Under the pieces are notes generated by a model. The model saw only the letters and a list, made by a program, of their open reading frames with translations. It was not told the origin of the DNA and ran no database searches. The position numbers were made by a program, and so were the translations under genes. A DNA stretch of 64,000 bases, taken from NCBI RefSeq assembly GCF_003285005.1, contig NZ_QMFA01000008.1:110866-174865 (forward strand), written 5' to 3'. The number at the start of each line of letters is the position of its first letter. Positions within the stretch are counted from its first letter, which is position 1. Source of the DNA: Paenibacillus sp. YN15. GTDB taxonomy: Bacteria; Bacillota; Bacilli; Paenibacillales; NBRC-103111. Shown here in pieces: positions 37,848-46,515 of this stretch.

Positions 37848-38795
37848 CTATTCCAGCATTAAACCGGCTGCGCCCACCACACCGGCATCATTGCCAAGGG
37901 TTGCGGGAACAATGTCCACGCCGGTCTGGGCATGCTCCGGCGTATATTTGCGGAAGGTTTCCCGGATGGGCTCAAACAGAATATCCCCCGCCTTGGATAC
38001 GCCGCCGCCAACAATAAACCGCTGCGGATTCACAATTACAGCCATACCGGCCATAGCGCGGCCCAGATAATACGCAGCCCGGTTAATAATCCGCAGGGCC
38101 ACTTCATCTCCGGCTTTGCCTGCATCGAACACATCCTTGGCGGTAATGGGATTCACCAGCGCCAACGCCGTCCGGTCGCCCCGCTCCACAGCGTCCTTGG
38201 CCATCCGCACAATGCCTGTAGCCGATGACACTGTTTCCAGGCAGCCCTTTTGGCCGCAGGTGCAGGCAACAGCCTCCAGATCGGAAACAATGGACACATG
38301 GCCCAGCTCCCCGGCCATTCCGCCGAAGCCTTCGTAAATTTTACCGTTAATTATAATACCGCCGCCTACGCCTGTTCCCAGCGTGTAGCATACGCAATTG
38401 TCGATGCCCCGTCCTGCTCCGCCCCAGGCCTCGCCCAGCGCCGCCACATTGGCGTCGTTGTTGATCTTCACCGGCACGCCCAGCTTTTCCTCCAAAATTT
38501 CCTTGGCAGGCACATTGCGCCAGTTCAGGTTGTTGGAGAACTTAATGAAGCCCTTGGGGATGTCCAAAAATCCGGCCATGCCTGCGCCTACCCCTGCCAC
38601 CTGCTCCCATTCATACGGGGATTCGGCCACGGCGGTCCGCACATAATCGGCGATCCGTCCCATTCCCGCCTCTGCGCCTTCCTCCGCCTTCGTCGGTGCT
38701 TCATAGGTATGCACCAGCTTGCCTTCCGCGTCGCATACGCCTACCTTAATGGTGGTTCCGCCCAAATCCACACCCACATAAATCTTATCCGACAT
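37848..38795 (-). CDS. glcK: ROK-family glucokinase
   Basis: The 315-residue kinase opens with the ATP-binding [14 protein letters not shown]. It shows the substrate region [33 protein letters not shown], and the zinc motif CTCGQKGC of ROK proteins, with [12 protein letters not shown] before it. It phosphorylates glucose to glucose-6-phosphate, feeding the glycolytic operon in this window. The start at ATG 38795 follows GAGGTGA. It is the first gene of the glcK-rapZ-yvcK-whiA-HPr unit. Confidence 0.94.
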   Translation of the reverse strand: MSDKIYVGVDLGGTTIKVGVCDAEGKLVHTYEAPTKAEEGAEAGMGRIADYVRTAVAESPYEWEQVAGVGAGMAGFLDIPKGFIKFSNNLNWRNVPAKEILEEKLGVPVKINNDANVAALGEAWGGAGRGIDNCVCYTLGTGVGGGIIINGKIYEGFGGMAGELGHVSIVSDLEAVACTCGQKGCLETVSSATGIVRMAKDAVERGDRTALALVNPITAKDVFDAGKAGDEVALRIINRAAYYLGRAMAGMAVIVNPQRFIVGGGVSKAGDILFEPIRETFRKYTPEHAQTGVDIVPATLGNDAGVVGAAGLMLE

Positions 38796-38904
38796 CGAGA
38801 CCGTCACCTCAAACAATTAGTAGTTTTACTTCTGTTCCCACTATAAGCCAAGGCCTCCGGCAGGTCAAGAACCGATCCTGTGCCATCCGCCGCGGCGTCC
38901 GGAC

Positions 38905-38935
38905 AAGGCAAAGAAGCCGCCTTGACGGCGGCTCC
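38905..38935 (-). terminator. Terminator of the polysaccharide cluster
   Basis: GAGCCGCC, GTCAA, GGCGGCTTC, then TTTGCC on the minus strand, just after the 1260-residue enzyme gene. Confidence 0.65.
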
Positions 38936-38946
38936 TGCCTAAAGCT

Positions 38947-41900
38947 TTACTCCTCCGGGTACGGCAAAAGCACCGGCTTATTGTCATTGGCCCAATGGTC
39001 AAATCCGTTGTAGCCGTATTCGTGGCTGCGCGTGTACCGGCGGAACGGTTCATCCGGCCGCGGGTCCCAATCAGCCAAACCGCCGGAGGCGGTGTCCCGG
39101 GGAGGAGAAGCGGCGCCTTCGCCGTTGCCGTTACAGGCGGCAACACAATATTCATAACCCCGCCCGGCAGCCGCGGCCTCATCATCGTATGCAGGCTGCT
39201 CCCCTTCATAAATAAGTGCAAAGCTGTCTTCGCCCTGCTCCCGGCGGTACAAGCGGTAGCCGGTTGCACCCAGCTGCCAGCCCCATGTCAGCCGGAAGCC
39301 GCCCTCCGTCCGCGCAACCCGCAATCCGTCTGCCCGTTCCGGAGGCTCCCCGGTCAGGTATACGGGATAATCCTCGCTCCACAGCCCCTTCCGGTCACGG
39401 TTTACCGCCCGGACCCGCACATGGCGCTTCGTGCCATTAGCCCCCGCAAGCCGCCAGCACAAGGAACGGCCAATGTCCGGAACAACAGATTCAGCGTTGC
39501 TCCAACTGGTGCCGCCATTATTGCTGACGGCAATCTCATAGCTTTCCGCCCATGCCGACGGCTCCCAGATTATCTCAGCCCATCCTGAAGCAGCCCGGTA
39601 GCCTGTTATCTGCACGGAAGCCGGAACCGGCAGCCGGTCTGTCCATTCCCACCGGCCGCGCCCCTCCGGCAGACGGAACGAGATGCAGCGGCCCCCCATA
39701 TCCGGCAGTTCCAGCGGAACACCATCGACATACAGCCGGTATGCCCCCCCGCACAGCGGTTCCGGCAGCGTCAGCTTCACGGCGACCCCGCCGCAACCGG
39801 CATACCCACCACTGAGCTCTGCCCCATTGCGGACGAAGGAGAAGCCGGCGGATGGCAGTTCAGCTGCCAATTTCTCCACAGGACCGGAGTGGGCAACCTC
39901 CAGGAGAACACCTGCGGCCCCGATACGCGACCCGATGAACAGAGCCGCTTCCGCCTTCTCCGCGCTGTACAGGCGGATAATGCCTGCATGGCCAGCAAAG
40001 GAAATGGCACCTTCCTCGAACACCACGGCGGCTTCGTCGCGGAATACATAGTCCCGCCGGTCATTCAGCGTCACAACGGCTCCGTACGACGTTGCTTCCA
40101 CACCCAGCAAATAGCCGTAGTCGCCCTTGCGGTGGGGGGAAACCAGCGTCAGGAAGTGGCCGCTGCCGTCATAATATTTTCCCTTCGATCCATCGTTGAC
40201 GCTGCGGTAAGCGCCCGGCCCAAGCTCGGCGGGAATACCCGGGGCCACATCATAGCCGGGTACGCCGGGCTTCAGCTGGCAAATGGTCGGGAACGGCTCC
40301 CGCTCATGGACAAACCAGGCGAACCGCCCCCTGACCCGCATGTCGCCCACCTGATCGTAGACAATAATATAGTCGCTTCCGGACATCAGCACGCTCCGCG
40401 AATGATAAGCCGGGCTGGCATACGAGCCTGCCAACACGCAGGCGAACTGGGCAAAGCCCAAATCCAGCAGCGGCTCGGTCAGCTCGCGGCGGCCCACACT
40501 GCGGAACTCATGGCCGTACAGAACGCCGAAATTGCAGCAGGCCTGCACATCGCCCATGTTATCGTCCCCTACATCCTCCTTGCGGTTGAAGCTGAGCCGC
40601 TTGCCGTCCGCATAGTAGGTGATGACACCGCAGCCCCCTTGTCCCGAACGCCCCCAGCGGTAGTTGGGACCTTCATCGATCTGCTGCAGGTGCACGGAGG
40701 CTTCCGCCGTCCCGTCCACCGCAGCCCGCAGAACGAAGCCGTACCCTGTATACTTCGCCGAATGCAGGGGCGGCCGCGTACCCGTATTGCTGTCGAAGGG
40801 GGCATCGTATGCGGCCCGCCAAATGTCCGTATCCGGCTGCCGTTCCGCGTAGCCCCGGGCATCGGCGGGGCTTATGCGCATCAGATGCTCCGCCAGCAGC
40901 GGCTCAATGGCGCGCAGGCCAAAAGCCGCTACGCGCAGCTCCAGCGGAGCGGCATAATCATCCACATGACCGCCTGCGTGGGCGCCCTGGGGGGGAACAT
41001 GGCGGCGGCCTTCCACAGGGGCAGTCAGCGCATTCACCAGCCAGGACAGCCATTTGAGGTAATTGGGATAAGCAACCGGATGCTCTCCATACACTCTCCG
41101 GATCGCCGTAACCGGACTCAGCATGGCCCTCAGATTGTAGAGGGTGTAACAAGCCAAATTTTCCGTATGTCTCCCTCCCCTTGCACCCCAGGAAGCCACA
41201 TCGGGCCGCACATGGTACTTGGCATTCCGCGCCATGGCCCGTTCGAAATCCTCCTTCCACCGCCGCGCTTCGGGATGGCCGGGAAACAGCGCCGACGCCA
41301 ACGCGGGCACGCTTCTCACATCCACGAGGAAGTTGGGATGTCCGGCCAGCATATTCAGCACCGGCATGAAGCACTCCTCATTATGGGCGTACGCCATAAA
41401 CGCAAAGGCGGCCTTCAGCCGGCGGAACTGGTCCGGGGCCATAGCCGGGGCGGCCAGATCGAAGGCGGCTGTCCAGGTATAAAACTCCCGCGCCGCCACA
41501 GGGCTCATCTCCCCTGGCCTGTGCAGGCAGAACGACAAACGGCCAACAACCGCCTCCATATCCTCCGGCGCCGGCTTGACCGTGCTGTAGCCGAACCAGT
41601 TGTGCATCCGCGGCGGCAGCCGCTCCTCACGAAACAACCGCGGATAGTCCTGTTGCCTTTCCTCCCAGTCAAGTATCCAATCCTTCACCTTATTAAGCGA
41701 GAGAAACTCGTGCCACAGCCACAGTCCGTCGGCGTACGATCCGTCGGGCGCCCCAAGCTCCCGTTCCGCCGGATACAGCGCCACCGCCGTGGAGCGGGTT
41801 CCCGCCGCCAGGGGATACTCCCAGCTTAGTGTCCGGGAGCGCCGCGACCACCGGAAGCGAACCGCCAGCGATTCCGGCGACCCCCATAAAGCGTATCCGC

Positions 41901-42729
41901 CATCGTTCCAGAACCCGCTGTCCTTGACGAATACAGCAGCCGCGATCCGTTCATCCCTAAAAGCCGCCGCCTTCGCCTGCTGCCAGCAGACCGCGTTATC
42001 GTAAGGCTTCAGCCGGAACGGCAGCATGCCGCTTCCGTCCAGGTAACGGTCGATGGGCTCCGTTCCCCGCGGCTTCGCATACCGCCGCCCCGGGGCAAAC
42101 GAACCCCATTCAATCCGAAGCATTGCACCTTCGCCAGAGGCAAAGCCGGTCATCCGCTCCCGCAGCTCGATGTACTCCAAACCGGCGGCAGCCGTTACCG
42201 TGGCGCGGTATTCCGCTTCGCCTTCGAACCGGCACACAAATTCACATTCCGCAAATACCGGCCCCTCCGCCGTAACCTTGCCCTCTGCAGCAAGCAGCTT
42301 GCGGCCGCCCCCGTCAATGCGGGCAACCCCCTCCGCCTCAAAGCCCGCCAAACACAGCGCGAACAGCCGGCCGTCCGCCAGCCGCCCCTCGGCGAACCGC
42401 ACGTTCAGCCGTCCGTTATGCGCCTTCGCATACCCGCTTTCCCGCACCACGGCCACCCGGCCGTATTTCGTTCCCGATGCAGGCGGCTCTCCGCTGTGCC
42501 ATTCGAATCTTCTCCCGGCTCCTGTGGGCAGGTCGGAAACCAGACATACCTGCATCCCGGAATCCGTCCGCCGCCATTGGAACGGTACAGCTTCTCCTTC
42601 TCCGTCTGCCAGCCAGACCGGCAGCTCCCCTTCCTTCTCCTCCGCCCAGGCAAAGCTGAGCAGCGCAGGAGGCCATGCATATCCGGCCACATTCAGCCGG
42701 TCCTTCAGAATAATCGGTTTGCCTTCCAT
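38947..42729 (-). CDS. Giant FN3-containing, heparinase II/III-like protein
   Basis: A protein of about 1260 residues without an N-terminal signal peptide, so probably cytoplasmic. The N-terminal 330 residues look like a beta-sandwich. The centre (about 350-650) is helical with HTENLACYTLYNL, resembling the alpha/alpha barrel of heparinase II/III-like lyases. A beta-rich domain with SGQGGCGVITYYADGKRLSF follows, as in that superfamily. Two fibronectin type III domains lie at about 1060-1230 (GWAEIIWEPSAWAESYEIAV; RLTWGWQLGATGYRLYRR). The neighbours (binding protein, two permeases, GH105) suggest cleavage of an imported uronic-acid oligosaccharide. The lyase call rests on fold-like similarity only; catalytic residues were not assigned. 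Confidence 0.6.
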   Translation of the reverse strand: MEGKPIILKDRLNVAGYAWPPALLSFAWAEEKEGELPVWLADGEGEAVPFQWRRTDSGMQVCLVSDLPTGAGRRFEWHSGEPPASGTKYGRVAVVRESGYAKAHNGRLNVRFAEGRLADGRLFALCLAGFEAEGVARIDGGGRKLLAAEGKVTAEGPVFAECEFVCRFEGEAEYRATVTAAAGLEYIELRERMTGFASGEGAMLRIEWGSFAPGRRYAKPRGTEPIDRYLDGSGMLPFRLKPYDNAVCWQQAKAAAFRDERIAAAVFVKDSGFWNDGGYALWGSPESLAVRFRWSRRSRTLSWEYPLAAGTRSTAVALYPAERELGAPDGSYADGLWLWHEFLSLNKVKDWILDWEERQQDYPRLFREERLPPRMHNWFGYSTVKPAPEDMEAVVGRLSFCLHRPGEMSPVAAREFYTWTAAFDLAAPAMAPDQFRRLKAAFAFMAYAHNEECFMPVLNMLAGHPNFLVDVRSVPALASALFPGHPEARRWKEDFERAMARNAKYHVRPDVASWGARGGRHTENLACYTLYNLRAMLSPVTAIRRVYGEHPVAYPNYLKWLSWLVNALTAPVEGRRHVPPQGAHAGGHVDDYAAPLELRVAAFGLRAIEPLLAEHLMRISPADARGYAERQPDTDIWRAAYDAPFDSNTGTRPPLHSAKYTGYGFVLRAAVDGTAEASVHLQQIDEGPNYRWGRSGQGGCGVITYYADGKRLSFNRKEDVGDDNMGDVQACCNFGVLYGHEFRSVGRRELTEPLLDLGFAQFACVLAGSYASPAYHSRSVLMSGSDYIIVYDQVGDMRVRGRFAWFVHEREPFPTICQLKPGVPGYDVAPGIPAELGPGAYRSVNDGSKGKYYDGSGHFLTLVSPHRKGDYGYLLGVEATSYGAVVTLNDRRDYVFRDEAAVVFEEGAISFAGHAGIIRLYSAEKAEAALFIGSRIGAAGVLLEVAHSGPVEKLAAELPSAGFSFVRNGAELSGGYAGCGGVAVKLTLPEPLCGGAYRLYVDGVPLELPDMGGRCISFRLPEGRGRWEWTDRLPVPASVQITGYRAASGWAEIIWEPSAWAESYEIAVSNNGGTSWSNAESVVPDIGRSLCWRLAGANGTKRHVRVRAVNRDRKGLWSEDYPVYLTGEPPERADGLRVARTEGGFRLTWGWQLGATGYRLYRREQGEDSFALIYEGEQPAYDDEAAAAGRGYEYCVAACNGNGEGAASPPRDTASGGLADWDPRPDEPFRRYTRSHEYGYNGFDHWANDNKPVLLPYPEE

Positions 42730-42822
42730 TTCTCCCATTCCTTTCCCGGGTGTCCCGCCCCTGCTTCCGGCGGAACAGGAAACGGCAGCGCACTGCGGCG
42801 CGCCGCCGTTTTCCGCCGTTCC

Positions 42823-44394
42823 TTATTTGCCACCCTGCACCGACTTGTAAAGCTCGTTGGCTTCCTTCTCCAGCTGCGCGCCGCCCATGTCGTTCCATTG
42901 CTTGACGAATTCGTCGAAGTACGATACGGGTTTATCGCCGCGCACAATCTGCACGTAGGCATCCAGCTTCAGCTTGGTCAGATCGCCCCAATATTTCCCG
43001 GATGAAGGCAATACGTCCGACTTGCCGAAGATATCCCAGACCGGCTTGTTATAGCGAGTCAAGAGCTCGACGCTGCTTTTGCCCAGCGCCTTCTCGAAAA
43101 TAACGGGAGCCGGTCCTCCGGCAAAGAGTGTGTCGAAATTGTTTCTCAGCCCTTCTGTGGCAAGCTTGGCAGTGTCATCGTAAGGGGGAAGAAACTTGAT
43201 GCCGCTCTGCGGATCGGAGGGTGTGCTGTAATCCCAATGCTTGCCCTTGACGCCGACGGCGGCATCAAGGAACACCTGCTCATCGTTGCGGATCGCCTCC
43301 ATAATTTCAAGCACCTTCTTGACCTTCTCCGGCTGCTGCTCCATGTGTTTGCCGAAGGCAAAAGCGCTGCCAGCCGTTCCCCATGCCCAGCCGCCCTGTT
43401 CTCCGCGCGGACCCTTCGGCAGCGGCGCCACCAGGAAGTCCGCATCCGGGTTGGCTTTTTTCATCGAGCTGATCACTGATTGCGGATTGTTCAGGTCAAA
43501 GGAGGCCATGCTCGTATTGTGCGTATATGCAATTTTGCCCTCCACCAGCTTTTTGTCCAGGTCCTTGCCCGTGACGAATTCCGGATCGATATACCCCTTG
43601 GCGTACCAGTCCGCCAGCAGCGTCAGCGCTTCCTTCGCCTCTGGCACAACCGCGCCGTTGACCACCTTGCCGTCCTTCAGCATCCATTGGGTCGGCATAA
43701 CGCCGTAAGCGCCGAATACGGACCAGAACTGCAAGTAGTAGGAGTTGCCGTTAGTGGACATGCCGTACACGCCGATTTGCTTCAGCTTGGCGAATGCGGC
43801 AGTCATTTCGTCGATGGTTTCGGGGATTTTTTCCACGCCCGCCTTCTTCAGCAAGTCCACCCGCCAGCCCTGCTTCGCGTTGAATTGGCCCGTGAAATAG
43901 GTAGTGGGCAAGCCGTAATTTTTGCCGTTCAGGTTGGTATAGAACCAGCCTTGCTTGGCGAAGCTGTCCAGCACCGCCTTGGTTTTGGGGGCGCTCTGCT
44001 CGATGGTGTTGAGGGGAAGCTCGGCAAGCAGCCCTTGACTGGCGTATTTGAACAGCTGGTTGGGATCGTAAATGAACATGACATCAGGCACGTCGCCGGA
44101 GGTAAGCAAAATTTGCTGTTTCTGCACGTAGTCGGCCTGCGGAATCGAATAATAGTTGATTTTAACGTTAAATTTCTCCTGCAAAGCTTGCACGGCATGG
44201 GAATTGGCGGTCAAATCCGCCGAAGGCACCATCCACTTGATCTCCATCGGCTTGGCCTGCGCTGCAGTTGTTGCCGTGCCCGGCGAAGCCGTGGACGGCG
44301 CAGCTTCCCCTCCTCCGTTGGAGCACGCTGTAAGCGCCAGCGAGCAAACGGCCGCCAGTGATAACCACCCTTTTACCCCTTTTTTTGCAAACAT
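42823..44394 (-). CDS. ABC transporter substrate-binding lipoprotein
   Basis: A 523-residue extracellular solute-binding protein. It has a signal peptide ending in the lipobox ALTACS (Cys near residue 24), a spacer rich in Gly/Ala/Ser/Thr, then the binding domain with SGDVPDVMFIYDPNQL and GKIAYTHNTSMASFD. Size and layout match the LipO/AlgQ-like oligosaccharide binders common in Paenibacillus. With the two permeases it forms a CUT1-type importer; the ATPase would be a shared MsmX-like protein elsewhere, as none is encoded here. Confidence 0.88.
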   Translation of the reverse strand: MFAKKGVKGWLSLAAVCSLALTACSNGGGEAAPSTASPGTATTAAQAKPMEIKWMVPSADLTANSHAVQALQEKFNVKINYYSIPQADYVQKQQILLTSGDVPDVMFIYDPNQLFKYASQGLLAELPLNTIEQSAPKTKAVLDSFAKQGWFYTNLNGKNYGLPTTYFTGQFNAKQGWRVDLLKKAGVEKIPETIDEMTAAFAKLKQIGVYGMSTNGNSYYLQFWSVFGAYGVMPTQWMLKDGKVVNGAVVPEAKEALTLLADWYAKGYIDPEFVTGKDLDKKLVEGKIAYTHNTSMASFDLNNPQSVISSMKKANPDADFLVAPLPKGPRGEQGGWAWGTAGSAFAFGKHMEQQPEKVKKVLEIMEAIRNDEQVFLDAAVGVKGKHWDYSTPSDPQSGIKFLPPYDDTAKLATEGLRNNFDTLFAGGPAPVIFEKALGKSSVELLTRYNKPVWDIFGKSDVLPSSGKYWGDLTKLKLDAYVQIVRGDKPVSYFDEFVKQWNDMGGAQLEKEANELYKSVQGGK

Positions 44395-44465
44395 CCCGTA
44401 ACCCCCTGTATGAAAATGGTTTTATTCGGCATGCCGGTTGCGGGCCGCCAGGCTGCTGGACCACT

Positions 44466-45341
44466 TTAGCCTTTGACCGAACCGAGCATGATGCCTTTAA
44501 CGAAATACCGCTGAATGAACGGGTACAAAAATAGAATCGGCAGCGTCACCGCCACAATGGTGGCCGCCTTCAATGATTCCGGCGTATACTCCTCGCGGAT
44601 GCGGTTAATATCCTCTCCGGGTGTCAGCGACACCGTGGCATCCACGACGGTTCGGCGCAGGAACAGCTGCAGCACCTGCCACCGGTTATCCTGGGTGTAA
44701 ATCATCGCATCAAACCAATGATTCCAGTGGGCCACACCCACCCAAAGGGCCATAACGGCCATAACCGGTACGGACAGGGGCAGCACAATCCGCAGAAGCA
44801 CCCGCATTTCCGCCGCTCCGTCTATGCGCGCCGACTCAATGATCTCCCCGGGGATACTCTCGAAAAAATTGCGCATCACAATCATATTGAAGGCCGACAC
44901 CGCCCCGGGCAGAACAAGCGCCCACAGGGTATTCAGCATACCGAGGTTTTTTACCAGCAAAAACATCGGAATCGTGCCTCCGCTGAACAGCATGCTGAAA
45001 ACGAACAGCTTCATGATCAGCTTCCGGTGCGGAAACGTGCGTCTGGACAACGGATAAGCGATCATCGCCGTCATCGTCAGAGAAATGGCAATGCCGACGC
45101 CGGTGCGGATGATTGTATTGCTGTAAGCCGCCAGCAGATCGGGATGAGCCAGGACCTTCTGGTAGGACATCAGCGTAGGATGCAGCGGGAACCAGTAGAA
45201 CTTCATGGCCAGCGCATCCGCCGGCGTACTGAGCGACAATGTAATGATGTATAGCAGCGGATACAGCGTGGTTAACCCGAAAGCCGTCAATAACGCGGCA
45301 TTCAGCACATCGAAGATCCGCTCGCTCCAAGTTGCTTTCAT
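44466..45341 (-). CDS. Carbohydrate ABC permease, LplC/YtcP-like
   Basis: A 291-residue protein with six membrane helices. The transporter coupling loop sits near residues 185-205 (ESARIDGAAEMRVLLRIVLP; EAA motif). It starts MKATWSERIFDVLNAALL behind AAAGGAGGTGG, 19 bases after the other permease. It is the second channel subunit of the importer served by the adjacent lipoprotein. Confidence 0.9.
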   Translation of the reverse strand: MKATWSERIFDVLNAALLTAFGLTTLYPLLYIITLSLSTPADALAMKFYWFPLHPTLMSYQKVLAHPDLLAAYSNTIIRTGVGIAISLTMTAMIAYPLSRRTFPHRKLIMKLFVFSMLFSGGTIPMFLLVKNLGMLNTLWALVLPGAVSAFNMIVMRNFFESIPGEIIESARIDGAAEMRVLLRIVLPLSVPVMAVMALWVGVAHWNHWFDAMIYTQDNRWQVLQLFLRRTVVDATVSLTPGEDINRIREEYTPESLKAATIVAVTLPILFLYPFIQRYFVKGIMLGSVKG

Positions 45342-45360
45342 CCCATCCACCTCCTTTCGG

Positions 45361-46317
45361 TTACCATAGTCCCCGCTCCTTGTCGTACAGCTTGACGAGG
45401 GTATTGGCAATGAGCACCAGGACCAGCCCTACCGTGGAATTAAACAGCCCCGCTGCGGTGCCCAGCTCGTAATCCATGGTCAACAGCCGGCGCAGCACGT
45501 AGGTATCGAGAATTTCCCCCACCCCCGAGGTAGGCGACGTCACCAGGTTGTAAATTTGGTCGAAGCCCACTGACAGGAAATGGCCAATGTTCAGCAGGTA
45601 CATAATAATGACGGTGGGGGCGATGGACGGCAGGCTGATATGCCAGATCCTCCGCCAGCGGCTTGCCCCGTCGGCAATGGCCGCCTCATAGAGGCTCGGG
45701 TCGATGGAGGCCAGCGCGGCAAAGTAAACAATCGAACCCCAGCCTGCCGATTGCCAGATGTTGGTGAGCACTACCATTCCGTAAAAGTAGTCCGGCTCCA
45801 GCAGCCACAATTGCTGCGGGATGCCGAACACACCCAGCAGCTTGTTGAAGCCGCCGTCGTTGCCCAGAAACGGGAACAGGATGCCGGCCAGCACCACCCA
45901 CGAGAAAAAATGGGGCAAATACGTTACCGTTTGGATCGTCCGTCGAAACCAGGTGATCCGGAGCTCGTTTAGCAGCAGCGCCAGCACAATGGGGGCCGGA
46001 AAAACAAACACCATTTTCAGAAAAGCGATCACCACTGAATTGCGCAATGCGTTCATAAAGCCGTTCCCCTGGAACAGCCGCTGGAAGTTCTCCCAACCGG
46101 CCCAAGGACTGCCCAGTATGCCCTCCGTAATCTGAAAGTGCTTAAACGCAATGATAACACCGTACATCGGCACATAGCTGAACAGCAGAAATAGCGCCAG
46201 CCCGGGCAGCAGCATGATGATAAGGGCACGGTGCTGCTTGTATACGCGCCATTGCCGCTGCCATCCGGCTGCCGTGCCCGGATTGCGGGCTTCCGGAAGC
46301 GCGCTCCGGATTTCCAT
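45361..46317 (-). CDS. Carbohydrate ABC permease, LplB/YteP-like
   Basis: A 318-residue protein with six membrane segments; LLPGLALFLLFSYVPMYGVI is the typical first helix. The EAA coupling motif is YEAAIADGASRWRRIWHISL. Two in-frame starts exist: ATG 46317 and ATG 46341, each with its own GGAGGAGCG site because that stretch is tandemly duplicated. The downstream one is taken here. It pairs with the next permease. Confidence 0.9.
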   Translation of the reverse strand: MEIRSALPEARNPGTAAGWQRQWRVYKQHRALIIMLLPGLALFLLFSYVPMYGVIIAFKHFQITEGILGSPWAGWENFQRLFQGNGFMNALRNSVVIAFLKMVFVFPAPIVLALLLNELRITWFRRTIQTVTYLPHFFSWVVLAGILFPFLGNDGGFNKLLGVFGIPQQLWLLEPDYFYGMVVLTNIWQSAGWGSIVYFAALASIDPSLYEAAIADGASRWRRIWHISLPSIAPTVIIMYLLNIGHFLSVGFDQIYNLVTSPTSGVGEILDTYVLRRLLTMDYELGTAAGLFNSTVGLVLVLIANTLVKLYDKERGLW

Positions 46318-46471
46318 CTTGTCCGCTCCTCCTTTATGCATGACTTCGCTCCTCCTTTATGCAACCTTGCGTGTCTTGAAGATATCCTGGGTCTATCGGC
46401 TGCCGATGTCATTAGCTTACGGCCCGGGGAATACCAACACAATCATCACATTTTCGTGGCCTGCAAATATG

Positions 46472-46506
46472 AAAAAAACGCCGGAGCCTCAAGGGCGGCG
46501 GCGTTT
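46472..46506 (-). terminator. Terminator of the AraC regulator gene
   Basis: AAACGCCG and CGGCGTTT flank a 15-base loop, with further T residues after it. The transporter genes therefore need a promoter within 46340-46460; TTGTGT-17-TAAGCT near 46395-46425 is a candidate. Confidence 0.65.
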
Positions 46507-46515
46507 CGGGGACCA

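Noticed and set aside
39889..41829. Long opposite-strand frame in the FN3/lyase-like gene
   Set aside because: A codon-bias shadow of the 1260-residue gene; no start signal or recognisable motif.
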